The notes under the pieces were generated by a model. It did not search any database. It was given only the letters and a program-made list of their open reading frames with translations, and had not been told where the DNA came from. Source: Acidobacteriota bacterium (GTDB lineage Bacteria; Acidobacteriota; Thermoanaerobaculia; Multivoradales; J023). From it: a stretch of DNA of 64,000 nucleotides. This document shows, piece by piece, positions 49,042-57,190 of this stretch. Both the position numbers and the translations under genes were made by a program. Positions within the stretch are counted from its first letter, which is position 1; each line of letters opens with the position of its first letter. The stretch is taken from positions 1 to 64,000 of the forward strand of contig JAJCXO010000138.1 in NCBI GenBank assembly GCA_029263395.1, written 5' to 3'.

Positions 49042-50889
49042 CTACGAATTTTTCGGCTCGAACCCTTCGAGGTCGAGGTGTTCGCCAACCGCCTGCTGAA
49101 ACGCTTCCGCCGTCATCGCACCCACTGGTTGCCCCGTCTCCTGCTCGAGCGCCAGACAGAAGTCCCACCAGATCTTTTCTCGACGCGAAATCTCGTCGAG
49201 ATCACGCACCTGGCCGAAGTTGTGTACATACCGATTGTGACGGCACAACATGCGGAAGGCGTAGCGCGTATTGGGCCTCTTCGGCGACAGCCCAAGTACT
49301 TCGACGTCACGTCCCACTTCGTGCACCGGCTGGCCCCATTCGCTGTAGCCACCGAAGATAGTGCCAAGCTTCTCGAGTGCGTTGCCGAGCCGCTCCTGCT
49401 TGAACGTCCCCAGCAACTTGGTCAACACCGGCAAGGTCACGTTGCGATGCATAGTGGGATCGGCCAGCTTGATGTCGACCCCAAGCTCTTCTTGCACCGT
49501 CTGGACGATCTCCGCCGAGGTGACTCGGTTGTCGGTTCCGAGGTGGATTCGACGACCGGTTGCTCCTGGCTTCTTGAGCGCTGCGATGATGCCTGCCACC
49601 ACACGGTCGACCGGGATCAAGTTGATCTCGGCGGACGGATCACCCGGGAAGATGCAGGCCATTCGAGCAATGACCGACGCCGACGACCGTTCGATCAACC
49701 CACCCTTGGGGTGGCTGAGCGCTTGATGAGCACGGCCAAACACATTCACCGGCGCGTTCACCACTTTGGTGTCACCGCGATTGTTACCGGCCCGAGATTC
49801 ACCAATCACAATCGCCGGACACAGCTCCACGACCCTTAATCCGCGTTCGACGATGAACCGTTCGGTCTCGATCGATGCCATCGCTTTGGTCAGCTCGTAG
49901 TAGTTGTTGTAGAAGTTGCGTGGGAAGATAACTTCTTCTTCCCGCGCTACCACATTCACTTGCCGGCCATGGATGTACGAGGTCTCGATTCCCAGATGCG
50001 CGATGAACGGGCTGCCGTCAGCGGTCTGCAAGGCATGCGAGAACTCCAACGCGTTGAGAGTACCGGTGACGTTGGCCCCGAAAGACTTCTCATAGGGATC
50101 ATCAAACGCGACGCTGGCGGCGCAATGGATGACGTGAGTCAAGGTCGATCGTAGCTGCCCCAGATCTTCGTCTGCAATTCCCATGTTGGGCTGTTCGACA
50201 TCACCCGCGATGAAACGGAACTTGGCACGATCTTCCGGCGTCTCGAGCCATAACCGGTTGAGCAGGTCCTCTCCCCGATCCGCTGGCGTCAAAGTTTCGA
50301 GCAACTCGCCGGTTTTGCGGTCGCGAATCTCCTTGGGCCGAATCAGTACCACCACTTCCGCAATATCGTCATCATAGGCGGCCTGCCACAGAATCTCCTG
50401 ACCGACAAAACCGGTGCCGCCGGTGAGCAGGAAACGCAATGCAGGTCGGCCGTCATGGGTCACTGCGGCAAGCTTCTCTGCCGCCACCGTTTGCATCTCG
50501 GCCAGCACAGCTTCGATCTCTTCCTTCGAAACTGGCGGTTTTTTGTATCGGAAGTAGTACTCTTTTTTCTTGAGCCCAAAAAGCGCTTTTGCAACCTTGG
50601 ACGGATCGCGCTGCCCAATCGCTTTGGCGATCACCTCAGAGGTGCGATGCCCACGCTCGCGAACCTCTTTCATCTTTTCGCGCACCAGGTCCTCGTCACC
50701 GGTCGCCTTCAGTAGTCGACTCATGAAACGCCGCGCCTGGACATCGGCCAGGTGATAGTCCCGATGGTTGTGGACCAACAAGTGTTTCGGCTCGATCTCG
50801 TCGTCGATCACTTCACCGGTCACTAGGCTGACCTTCTCGATGTATCGGGACGGCAAAAGCTCGGGGGAGAGGCTCGTTTCTTCCGACAT
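49042..50889 (-). CDS. Fatty-acyl-CoA/thioester reductase (NAD-binding_4 type)
   Basis: 615 residues; the ATG at 50889 has AGGGAA upstream. A helical N-terminal region (about 1-150) is followed by an extended SDR domain: dinucleotide loop LTGGTGFVGQ (157-164), HCAASVAFD, and the catalytic YELTK (Tyr331, Lys335). The C-terminal region resembles the fatty-acyl-CoA reductase (male-sterility type) sterile domain. Enzymes of this kind reduce acyl thioesters to aldehydes or alcohols, for wax esters or ether lipids. The window has no wax synthase or ether-lipid gene, so the pathway is not shown. Confidence 0.75.
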   Translation of the reverse strand: MSEETSLSPELLPSRYIEKVSLVTGEVIDDEIEPKHLLVHNHRDYHLADVQARRFMSRLLKATGDEDLVREKMKEVRERGHRTSEVIAKAIGQRDPSKVAKALFGLKKKEYYFRYKKPPVSKEEIEAVLAEMQTVAAEKLAAVTHDGRPALRFLLTGGTGFVGQEILWQAAYDDDIAEVVVLIRPKEIRDRKTGELLETLTPADRGEDLLNRLWLETPEDRAKFRFIAGDVEQPNMGIADEDLGQLRSTLTHVIHCAASVAFDDPYEKSFGANVTGTLNALEFSHALQTADGSPFIAHLGIETSYIHGRQVNVVAREEEVIFPRNFYNNYYELTKAMASIETERFIVERGLRVVELCPAIVIGESRAGNNRGDTKVVNAPVNVFGRAHQALSHPKGGLIERSSASVIARMACIFPGDPSAEINLIPVDRVVAGIIAALKKPGATGRRIHLGTDNRVTSAEIVQTVQEELGVDIKLADPTMHRNVTLPVLTKLLGTFKQERLGNALEKLGTIFGGYSEWGQPVHEVGRDVEVLGLSPKRPNTRYAFRMLCRHNRYVHNFGQVRDLDEISRREKIWWDFCLALEQETGQPVGAMTAEAFQQAVGEHLDLEGFEPKNS

Positions 50890-51090
50890 CTTGATTCCCT
50901 ACCGGTTGCAGCCAGTCGAAAACGACCGACCGAAGATTAGCTTGCCCTCTCGCCGACCCAACTTGTTGACCGCGACGTCGAGTGGCGACCAGCCGTTGGG
51001 TTGCGGCGACATATCGCGAAACGCAAATTCAAGTCGGAAAGTACATCGCCTGGGCGCCGGTGACAAGGGCGAAACCGAAGGCTTCGAGTG

Positions 51091-51876
51091 TCAATGCCGC
51101 TCTGGATTGTTTCTCCAAGAGCCATACATCGGATTCGGTAACACGAAGAATTCGATGCCAAAACGTTCAAACGCCGCCTCCGGCTCGCGTCGGATCTCTT
51201 GATCCAAACCCGGAAAGTCCTCAATGTTGTCGCCGATCCACATCACGATATCGAGGGGAGGCAAGTCCGCCGACGCCTTGCCTTCTTCGACCTTGCGCCA
51301 ACGGGTCTCCTTACGATGGTCATCCCTCCGACAGAGGATGACATCGAACGGGATCGAATGGGCCCGGAACACCGCTTCAGTGTCTTCACATTCCTTCTGC
51401 TTGCGATTGGTCACAATCGCAATCTTGCCGCCCAGCTGCCGTGCCGAGTGCAGGAACACAAGCGCCCCAGGCAAGGGCACGGCCTCACGGCGCTTCACCC
51501 ACTCGTGCCAAGTCTCTGACGAATAGTCCTCCCCAACCACAGCTCTCTCTTTTTGGTAAAGAGAGTTGTCGATCACCGTCTCATCGGCATCGAGAGCGAC
51601 CGCCCAAGTACCAGGCTCGCGATCCGTGACTGCTGCTGCCAACGCTTCGCTAGCGAAGCGGTAGGTCTGGATCAAGCTCGCCCTGTGCTCCGCTGAACGA
51701 CGGGCCCAGCGAATCGCCTTGGCGTCTTTCAGCGGATCCTCGGCGGTCGAGTCTGAGCTCGACACCTGAGCTGAATCCGTCTGAGGCAAGGTCGCCTCAG
51801 GCAAGGTTTGAGGCGGTGTCGCTCCACGGCAGGCAACGAGAAAAATCGTCAGCAGACTGAGGCCAAGGCTTCGCAT
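51091..51876 (-). CDS. HAD acid phosphatase, lipoprotein e(P4)-like
   Basis: 261 residues from the ATG at 51876, which has AGGAG eight bases upstream; an open frame extends to 51960. The lipobox FLVAC gives lipidated Cys16. The HAD motifs are LDADETVIDN (Asp96, Asp98), VTNRK, the lysine region DDHRKETRWRKVEEG, and WIGDNIEDF. The layout matches the outer-membrane 5'-nucleotidase/acid phosphatase e(P4) family. After the lipobox there is a tandem TLPEA-TLPQT duplication (51781-51810). It is divergent from the alkaline phosphatase gene at 52151, with a shared control region. Confidence 0.8.
   Translation of the reverse strand: MRSLGLSLLTIFLVACRGATPPQTLPEATLPQTDSAQVSSSDSTAEDPLKDAKAIRWARRSAEHRASLIQTYRFASEALAAAVTDREPGTWAVALDADETVIDNSLYQKERAVVGEDYSSETWHEWVKRREAVPLPGALVFLHSARQLGGKIAIVTNRKQKECEDTEAVFRAHSIPFDVILCRRDDHRKETRWRKVEEGKASADLPPLDIVMWIGDNIEDFPGLDQEIRREPEAAFERFGIEFFVLPNPMYGSWRNNPERH
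51781..51810 (-). repeat. Two 15-bp units in the e(P4)-like lipoprotein linker
   Basis: CTGAGGCAAGGTCGC at 51781-51795 and CTCAGGCAAGGTTTG at 51796-51810 (plus strand), encoding TLPEA and TLPQT on the minus strand, just behind the lipidated cysteine. Confidence 0.6.
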
Positions 51877-52150
51877 ACAGCAACTCCTATCCGGGCTGCT
51901 ACCACCTAGTTCTGGAAGCGGGCCCCTGAAGGTTCCTGATGTAACCGTCCGATCCCTCAATCTGAGACCTCAAGCGCATCCGCACGGTCTGGACTCAGAG
52001 ACGGAGAGCAGGAATCGACGTTTCGGACCGCAGTCTACCCCGACAACCCTCACAAACGGGGATTTCACCACCGATTGATGCTGTCTTCACACGGCAAGAC
52101 TATCGTCCGCGAACACTTCGACCGATAGGTTCAGCCCCAGGAGAGACACT

Positions 52151-53542
52151 GTGATTCGCCAGCATTCGACTCGCCAGCATTCCGCCCGCCATCATTCCGA
52201 TCGCCACCCTCATCTTGTACGTCGATGGATGCTGATGAGTATTGTCGCCCTCGTCGGACTCTGTGCTCTGGCCTGCTCACCACAAGTCGAGCGGCCCGAT
52301 TCGGTCATTCTGTTCATCGGTGACGGCTTCGGCCCTAGCCAGATGACGTTCGCTCGCAACTTCCTGTACGGCCCTGGTGGTGGCCGATTGGAGCTCGAAA
52401 GCCTTCCCGTGACGGCTTTGGTTTCTACGTGGTCGGCGTCCAACTCAGTGACCGACAGCGGTGCCGGAGCAACAGCCATCGCCTCCGGTTTCAAAGCCGA
52501 CAACCGCTATGTCGGAATGACGGCAGATGGCGAGGTTGCCAAAAGTATTTCGGAAATTGCCCAAGAGAAGGGTTGGAAAGTCGGCTACGTGACTTCCACG
52601 ACCGTCACCCACGCGACGCCGGCAGCTTTCTATGCTCATGTCCTCAATCGCTACACTGACGAAGATCTGATCGCTGAACAGCTCTTCGACCATCAGCCAG
52701 ACGTGATCCTGGGTGGCGGCAAATCTTCGTTCCTACCCGAAAGTGAAGGCGGTGGCCGCCAAGACGGTCGCAACCTGCTTGCTGAAGCGAAGCAAGCCGG
52801 CTACACCGTCTGGGAACGTGGCCAGAACCTCGACGAGCCAGCCCCATCCAAACTGCTGGGTTTGTTCACCAACGGCCACCTCTATTACACGATTGACGAT
52901 CGGCAATACCCCGAGGAGCGCCGCGATCCAAGTCTCGAGCGTCTCACCCAACTAGCGCTCGACAGCCTGAGCAGCAAAAGCAAACCCTTCTTCCTGATGG
53001 TCGAGGGCGGCCGGATCGACCATGGCGGGCACGATTTCGACGCTGCCAGCGTCGCGTTACAGACCCAGGCCTTCGACAAGGCTGTGGCAGCCGCGCTCAA
53101 GTTTCAAAAGCAGCACCCCAAAACCTTGATCCTGCTCACCGCCGATCACGCCACCGGTGGTTTAGCAGCAGGAGACGCCATCGATTGGGACGGATTGAAG
53201 CGCCAGAATGCCTCGGTCAGCGCAATGGCAGATCGCATTCGCGGCTCAGAAGAAGGAGCCGGCATGCTCAACGAACTGACCGGCTACGACGACTTCACAG
53301 AACAAGATGCCGACGAAGTTCGGCAGGCGATCGATGGCTACACTGCTTGCCGTATCCTGGGCCGCAAACTCGCTGAGCGCACCGGTGTGACTTGGCTGCC
53401 AAAAATCGGCAACGACACTTACGGCCACACTGGCGAGGACGTGCCGCTCTTCGCCGGTGGACCAGGAGCCGAGCGCTTTCAGGGTATTCTGGACAATACC
53501 GACATCCCCAAAATCCTTCGGCAACTGCTCGCCTGGGACTGA
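52151..53542 (+). CDS. Alkaline phosphatase (PhoA family) lipoprotein
   Basis: 463 residues, starting at a GTG with CAGGAGAG six bases upstream. The N-terminus is a four-unit repeat (RQHST, RQHSA, RHHSD, RHPHL), then a hydrophobic segment and the lipobox-like ALACSP. The phosphatase domain has the metal Asp in ILFIGDGFGP, nucleophile Ser103 in VTDSGAGATA, and later metal ligands in EGGRIDHGGH, TADHATGG and YGHTGEDVPL. All the zinc and magnesium positions I can identify are present. It is secreted and releases phosphate from monoesters. The stop at 53540-53542 is followed by in-frame 42-bp repeats. Confidence 0.87.
   Translation: MIRQHSTRQHSARHHSDRHPHLVRRWMLMSIVALVGLCALACSPQVERPDSVILFIGDGFGPSQMTFARNFLYGPGGGRLELESLPVTALVSTWSASNSVTDSGAGATAIASGFKADNRYVGMTADGEVAKSISEIAQEKGWKVGYVTSTTVTHATPAAFYAHVLNRYTDEDLIAEQLFDHQPDVILGGGKSSFLPESEGGGRQDGRNLLAEAKQAGYTVWERGQNLDEPAPSKLLGLFTNGHLYYTIDDRQYPEERRDPSLERLTQLALDSLSSKSKPFFLMVEGGRIDHGGHDFDAASVALQTQAFDKAVAAALKFQKQHPKTLILLTADHATGGLAAGDAIDWDGLKRQNASVSAMADRIRGSEEGAGMLNELTGYDDFTEQDADEVRQAIDGYTACRILGRKLAERTGVTWLPKIGNDTYGHTGEDVPLFAGGPGAERFQGILDNTDIPKILRQLLAWD
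52157..52216 (+). repeat. Four 15-bp units at the N-terminus of the alkaline phosphatase
   Basis: Units begin at 52157, 52172, 52187 and 52202, each like CGCCAGCATTCGACT. They encode RQHST, RQHSA, RHHSD and RHPHL, making a His/Arg-rich lead-in before the signal peptide. Confidence 0.8.
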
Positions 53543-53596
53543 GGCGCGGACTGAGGCGCAGCGCGGACAGAGCCGCTGGTCTGAACCGCAGAAAAA

Positions 53597-53848
53597 AAGG
53601 CAGTCGACGCTCGATCGCGGTCTCTTGACCGTGTAAACCGTAGGATTGATGCTCGATTATACTCTCCTGACGTGGCCGATCGTAGGATCGACGCTCGATC
53701 GTGGTCTCCTGACGTGACCGATCGTAGGATTGACGCTCGATTGCACTCTCCCCGGCGTCAGGAAACCACGATTAATGCTCGATCGCGGTCTCCCAACGCT
53801 CAGGAACGGGCAATCGACGCTAACTCGCGGTTTTGGCGCCCTCTGAGC
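53597..53848 (+). repeat. 42-bp tandem repeats downstream of the alkaline phosphatase
   Basis: About six units of 42 bp beginning at 53597, 53639, 53681, 53723, 53765 and 53807. In the phosphatase frame they read like DRRIDARSWSPDVT, with IDAR kept through codon changes (att gat, atc gac, att gac, gtc gac). Unlike the phosphoesterase case, three in-frame stops lie between the gene end and the array. The rest of 53543-53988 holds no gene. Confidence 0.75.
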
Positions 53849-53988
53849 AAACCGGTCGGATATGTTCTAAGCGTTCCACCAAAGACGCCCAGGACGGTCC
53901 GGCAAGCTCGTGCCAGAACATCCCTCCGTGCTTTGCGTACTCGTGAACCATAGCCAACGGTCACGAGTCCAACGGATAGGGGAACGCC

Positions 53989-56424
53989 ATGAGTCTCGCC
54001 AAAGATCTTCGCCTCGGGCTTCGCATGATGGCACGCAAGCCAGCCTTCACCGCGCTCGCAGTTGCTACTCTGGCCCTCGGCATCGGTGCCAACACTGCTA
54101 TCTTCAGTGTCATCCATAGCGTCTTGTTGCGGCCACTGCCCTTCCCCGACTCGGAGCGCCTGGTGCAAGTGTGGAACAAATATCCACTGATGAACCTACC
54201 CCGAGCTGGCGTTTCGATCCCTGATTATCTCGATCGACGAGGCGGCGTGGAGGCCTTCGAAGAGAGCGCTCTCTACTACTTCCGCAGTCTCAACATGGCA
54301 TCCGACGGACCGCCCGAACGTGTCACCGGCCTACGCGCCACAGCCTCGCTGTTTCCCCTCCTCGGCAGTACGGCCGAGCTTGGTGGGGTGTTCACCCAGG
54401 AGCATGAGCAACCTGGCAATGACCGAGTGGCGGTAGTGAGCCACCGCCTCTGGCAACGTCAGTTGGGGAGTGATCCGTCAATCATCGGGCGCGATGTGCG
54501 TCTCGGGGGTGAACCGTTTAGAGTGCTCGGCGTCATGCCCCCCGATTTTGCTTTCCCCAACCCCGATGTCCAGATCTGGACCCCGTTCGCGTTCACCACT
54601 GAGCAGCGCTCCGATGACGCCCGTGGTAACGAATTCGCCCGCATGCTGGCCCGCCTGGCTCCCGCCGCCACATTGGCCCAAGCCCAAACTCAAATCGATG
54701 CCATCCACCGAGCCAATATGGACCGCATGCCGGATTCTCGCGACTTTTGGGAGTCCAGTGGCTTCGGTGGCCTGGTGATCACCTATCGCGAGCAGTTGTT
54801 TGGCGACCTCGAGCCCTATTTGATGCTGTTGCAAACGGTTGTGGGGTTTGTGCTGTTGATCGCCTGCGCCAACGTCGCCAATCTGTTGCTGACACGGCTC
54901 AGCGCACGCCAAAAAGAGCTCGCGTTACGCTCGGCATTGGGAGCTGGACGCTGGCGCATGGCACGCCAGCTGCTGATCGAAAGTCTGGTCTTGGCACTCT
55001 CTGCCGGCTTCCTCGGTATCTGGTTGGGCTACGCTGGAATTCGTATTCTCAGCTGGCTGGGAGTCAATCCGGGGGCAGGTGTCGAGGTTCGCCTCGATTC
55101 CGAGGTACTACTGTTCACACTTGGCCTGGCTGTGGTCACCGGCATCGTGTTCAGCCTGTTCCCCCTCGCCACCGTGTGGCGTACCCACCCCAACGACGTG
55201 TTGCGTGAAGGCGGCGGGCGCGGCGGTTCGAGTGGTCCTGGCGCCGCGTTGCCGCGTAACATCCTGGTGGTGGCCGAAATGGCGATTGCCCTCATCTTGT
55301 TGGTCGGCGCCGGTTTGATGGTGCGCACCATGAACGCCTTGCAGCATGAGGATCCAGGCTTCTCCAAAGAGCGCATTCTGACCGCCAAAGTTGATCTACC
55401 CGACGCCAAATACACCGACGACGCGGACATCGCCGCGTTCTACGATCGAGCGCTGAGCGAGCTCGCCGCGGTGCCAGGTGTTCAGTCCGTCGGCTTGATC
55501 TCGGACGCGCCGTTCAGCGGCAGCTCGAGTTCAGGCTCCTATTCGATCGAAGGTTATGAACCAGGAGGTGGCGAATCTGATCCCCACGGCTTCATTCGAA
55601 TAGTGGACGAAAACTACTTCGGTACGCTGGACATTCCGCTATTGCAAGGACGCCTCTTCACCCGCCTCGATGATACCGACGCCGAGTCCGTAGTGGTGAT
55701 CGACCGTACTTTGGCCGAGAAGTATTTTCAAGGCCAGGACCCCATCGGTCAACACATCGGCCGAAGCGGTCCTGATGGCCCTTGGTTCACCGTGGTCGGG
55801 GTGGTCGACACCGTCAAGATCCGCGACCTGGAACAGCCGGTGACCAAGGAAACGATTTACATGCCCTTTCGCCAGGCAGCTCGTCAACGGATGACGTTTG
55901 TACTCCAGGCCACCGGCGAGGCGGAAACGCTCGAGAAGTCCGTGCAAGCTGCCATCCTCGGGCTCGACCCGGAGCTGCCGGCCTACAGCGTCGCAACCCT
56001 CGAGGCACAGCTCGAAGAGTCGTTGACCAACCGCCGGGTGTCGATGGTCTTGCTCGTCGCCTTCGGTGGCTTGGCCGTGCTGCTGGCGGCCGTCGGCATT
56101 TATGGCGTCCTCGCCTTCTCGATCGCTCAACGCTTGAAGGAGCTTGGTATCCGCATGGCCTTGGGCGCCCGTCCAGGCCAGGTCATGCAGATGATCCTGC
56201 GCCAGGGCCTGACTCTGGTCGGCCTCGGGATCAGCATCGGTGTCCTCGCCGCCCTCGCTCTCGGACGCCTGTTGTCGTCGATGTTATTCGGCGTCCAAGC
56301 CTACGATCCCACCACGCTAGCTGTCGTCTGCGCTCTGTTGCTGGGCGTCTCGCTGATCGCCTGTTATCGACCCGCACACCGAGCAACCCGGGTCGATCCG
56401 ATCGAGGCGCTGCGCGACGCTTAG
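53989..56424 (+). CDS. ADOP-type MacB/FtsX permease
   Basis: 811 residues; the ATG follows GGGGAA. It begins with a cytoplasmic helix and a first membrane helix (LAVATLALGIGANTAIFSVIH), then a long periplasmic MacB-PCD domain (VSIPDYLDRR, VLGVMPPDFAFP). Three membrane helices follow with LLLTRLSARQKELALRSALGAGRWR, a second periplasmic domain, and a last FtsX block (RLKELGIRMALGARPGQVMQ). The duplicated arrangement without an ATPase gene nearby is the acidobacterial duplicated orphan permease type. Such proteins pair with a shared MacB-like ATPase; the cargo is unknown. Confidence 0.85.
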   Translation: MSLAKDLRLGLRMMARKPAFTALAVATLALGIGANTAIFSVIHSVLLRPLPFPDSERLVQVWNKYPLMNLPRAGVSIPDYLDRRGGVEAFEESALYYFRSLNMASDGPPERVTGLRATASLFPLLGSTAELGGVFTQEHEQPGNDRVAVVSHRLWQRQLGSDPSIIGRDVRLGGEPFRVLGVMPPDFAFPNPDVQIWTPFAFTTEQRSDDARGNEFARMLARLAPAATLAQAQTQIDAIHRANMDRMPDSRDFWESSGFGGLVITYREQLFGDLEPYLMLLQTVVGFVLLIACANVANLLLTRLSARQKELALRSALGAGRWRMARQLLIESLVLALSAGFLGIWLGYAGIRILSWLGVNPGAGVEVRLDSEVLLFTLGLAVVTGIVFSLFPLATVWRTHPNDVLREGGGRGGSSGPGAALPRNILVVAEMAIALILLVGAGLMVRTMNALQHEDPGFSKERILTAKVDLPDAKYTDDADIAAFYDRALSELAAVPGVQSVGLISDAPFSGSSSSGSYSIEGYEPGGGESDPHGFIRIVDENYFGTLDIPLLQGRLFTRLDDTDAESVVVIDRTLAEKYFQGQDPIGQHIGRSGPDGPWFTVVGVVDTVKIRDLEQPVTKETIYMPFRQAARQRMTFVLQATGEAETLEKSVQAAILGLDPELPAYSVATLEAQLEESLTNRRVSMVLLVAFGGLAVLLAAVGIYGVLAFSIAQRLKELGIRMALGARPGQVMQMILRQGLTLVGLGISIGVLAALALGRLLSSMLFGVQAYDPTTLAVVCALLLGVSLIACYRPAHRATRVDPIEALRDA

Positions 56425-56429
56425 GAGTC

Positions 56430-57002
56430 TCACAGACCGCAGCTGGACTCGACCAGCTGGTTGATGCCGGCGGAGGTCATGGCCTGGGGATCCGCCGGCC
56501 ACTCGGGTAGTCCAGCGAAGTGGAGCGCCTCATGGATCACCACCGCCGCGGCACGATCCACCGACAGTCGTCCAAAAGACCGGCAGAGTCGAACCGCCGG
56601 GCTACCGACGCCGGTGTAGGCCGAAGCACGACGACAAACCTTCTGCTCATTGATCAGCCCCGCCGGGTAATACCGCGAGTTGAGCAGGACGATCGTGCCA
56701 TCACGTCCGAGTTCACTGAACAGGGCGCCGCAGGCCGGACTTTCCCGGACCCGACCGATAGCCAGTTCAAACGCCCGGTCGAGCTTACGCTCGATCGGCG
56801 GCGCCAGCGCCTTCACCACGACGGGAACTGAAGGTGCCGGCTGGCTTGCGCCAGCCGACACCCCCACAAGGAGGAGGGAGGCACCGACCCACAGCGCGAG
56901 ACGCCCGGCAGGTGGCCGAGACCGACGATGTCCCCCGTTGACCTCGTCGACAAACAACGTGCGATGGTGTCGTGACCTCATGGACCGCAGCATGGCGGTC
57001 AA
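56430..57002 (-). CDS. Small secreted HExxH protein
   Basis: 190 residues. A basic N-terminus is followed by a hydrophobic signal segment (LALWVGASLLLVGVSAGAS). The C-terminal part has VVIHEALHFAGLPEWP, the zinc-binding HExxH of metallopeptidases, preceded by a tidy FGRLSVDRAA helix start. Cysteines (SPACG, KVCRR, RLCRS, SSCGL) suggest disulfides. No third ligand could be fixed and no named family is recognised. It converges on the ADOP permease (five bases between the ends). Confidence 0.55.
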   Translation of the reverse strand: MTAMLRSMRSRHHRTLFVDEVNGGHRRSRPPAGRLALWVGASLLLVGVSAGASQPAPSVPVVVKALAPPIERKLDRAFELAIGRVRESPACGALFSELGRDGTIVLLNSRYYPAGLINEQKVCRRASAYTGVGSPAVRLCRSFGRLSVDRAAAVVIHEALHFAGLPEWPADPQAMTSAGINQLVESSCGL

Positions 57003-57190
57003 CTTGGCCTCGGGTCCTCAGGGATCTCCTCGCACGCTGCTCGGCTTTCGCCACCGAAGTCCGTGCCAAAACCTCGCTCGGTACCGGCTCCTCGGAAAAG
57101 CCTCGCGAAAGCCTAGAAAGCCCTTGCCAAGACGACTCCGGGCAACCTCACGGTCGCTCCGACCGTACCTCTGCCAGAGGCGATACCGTT

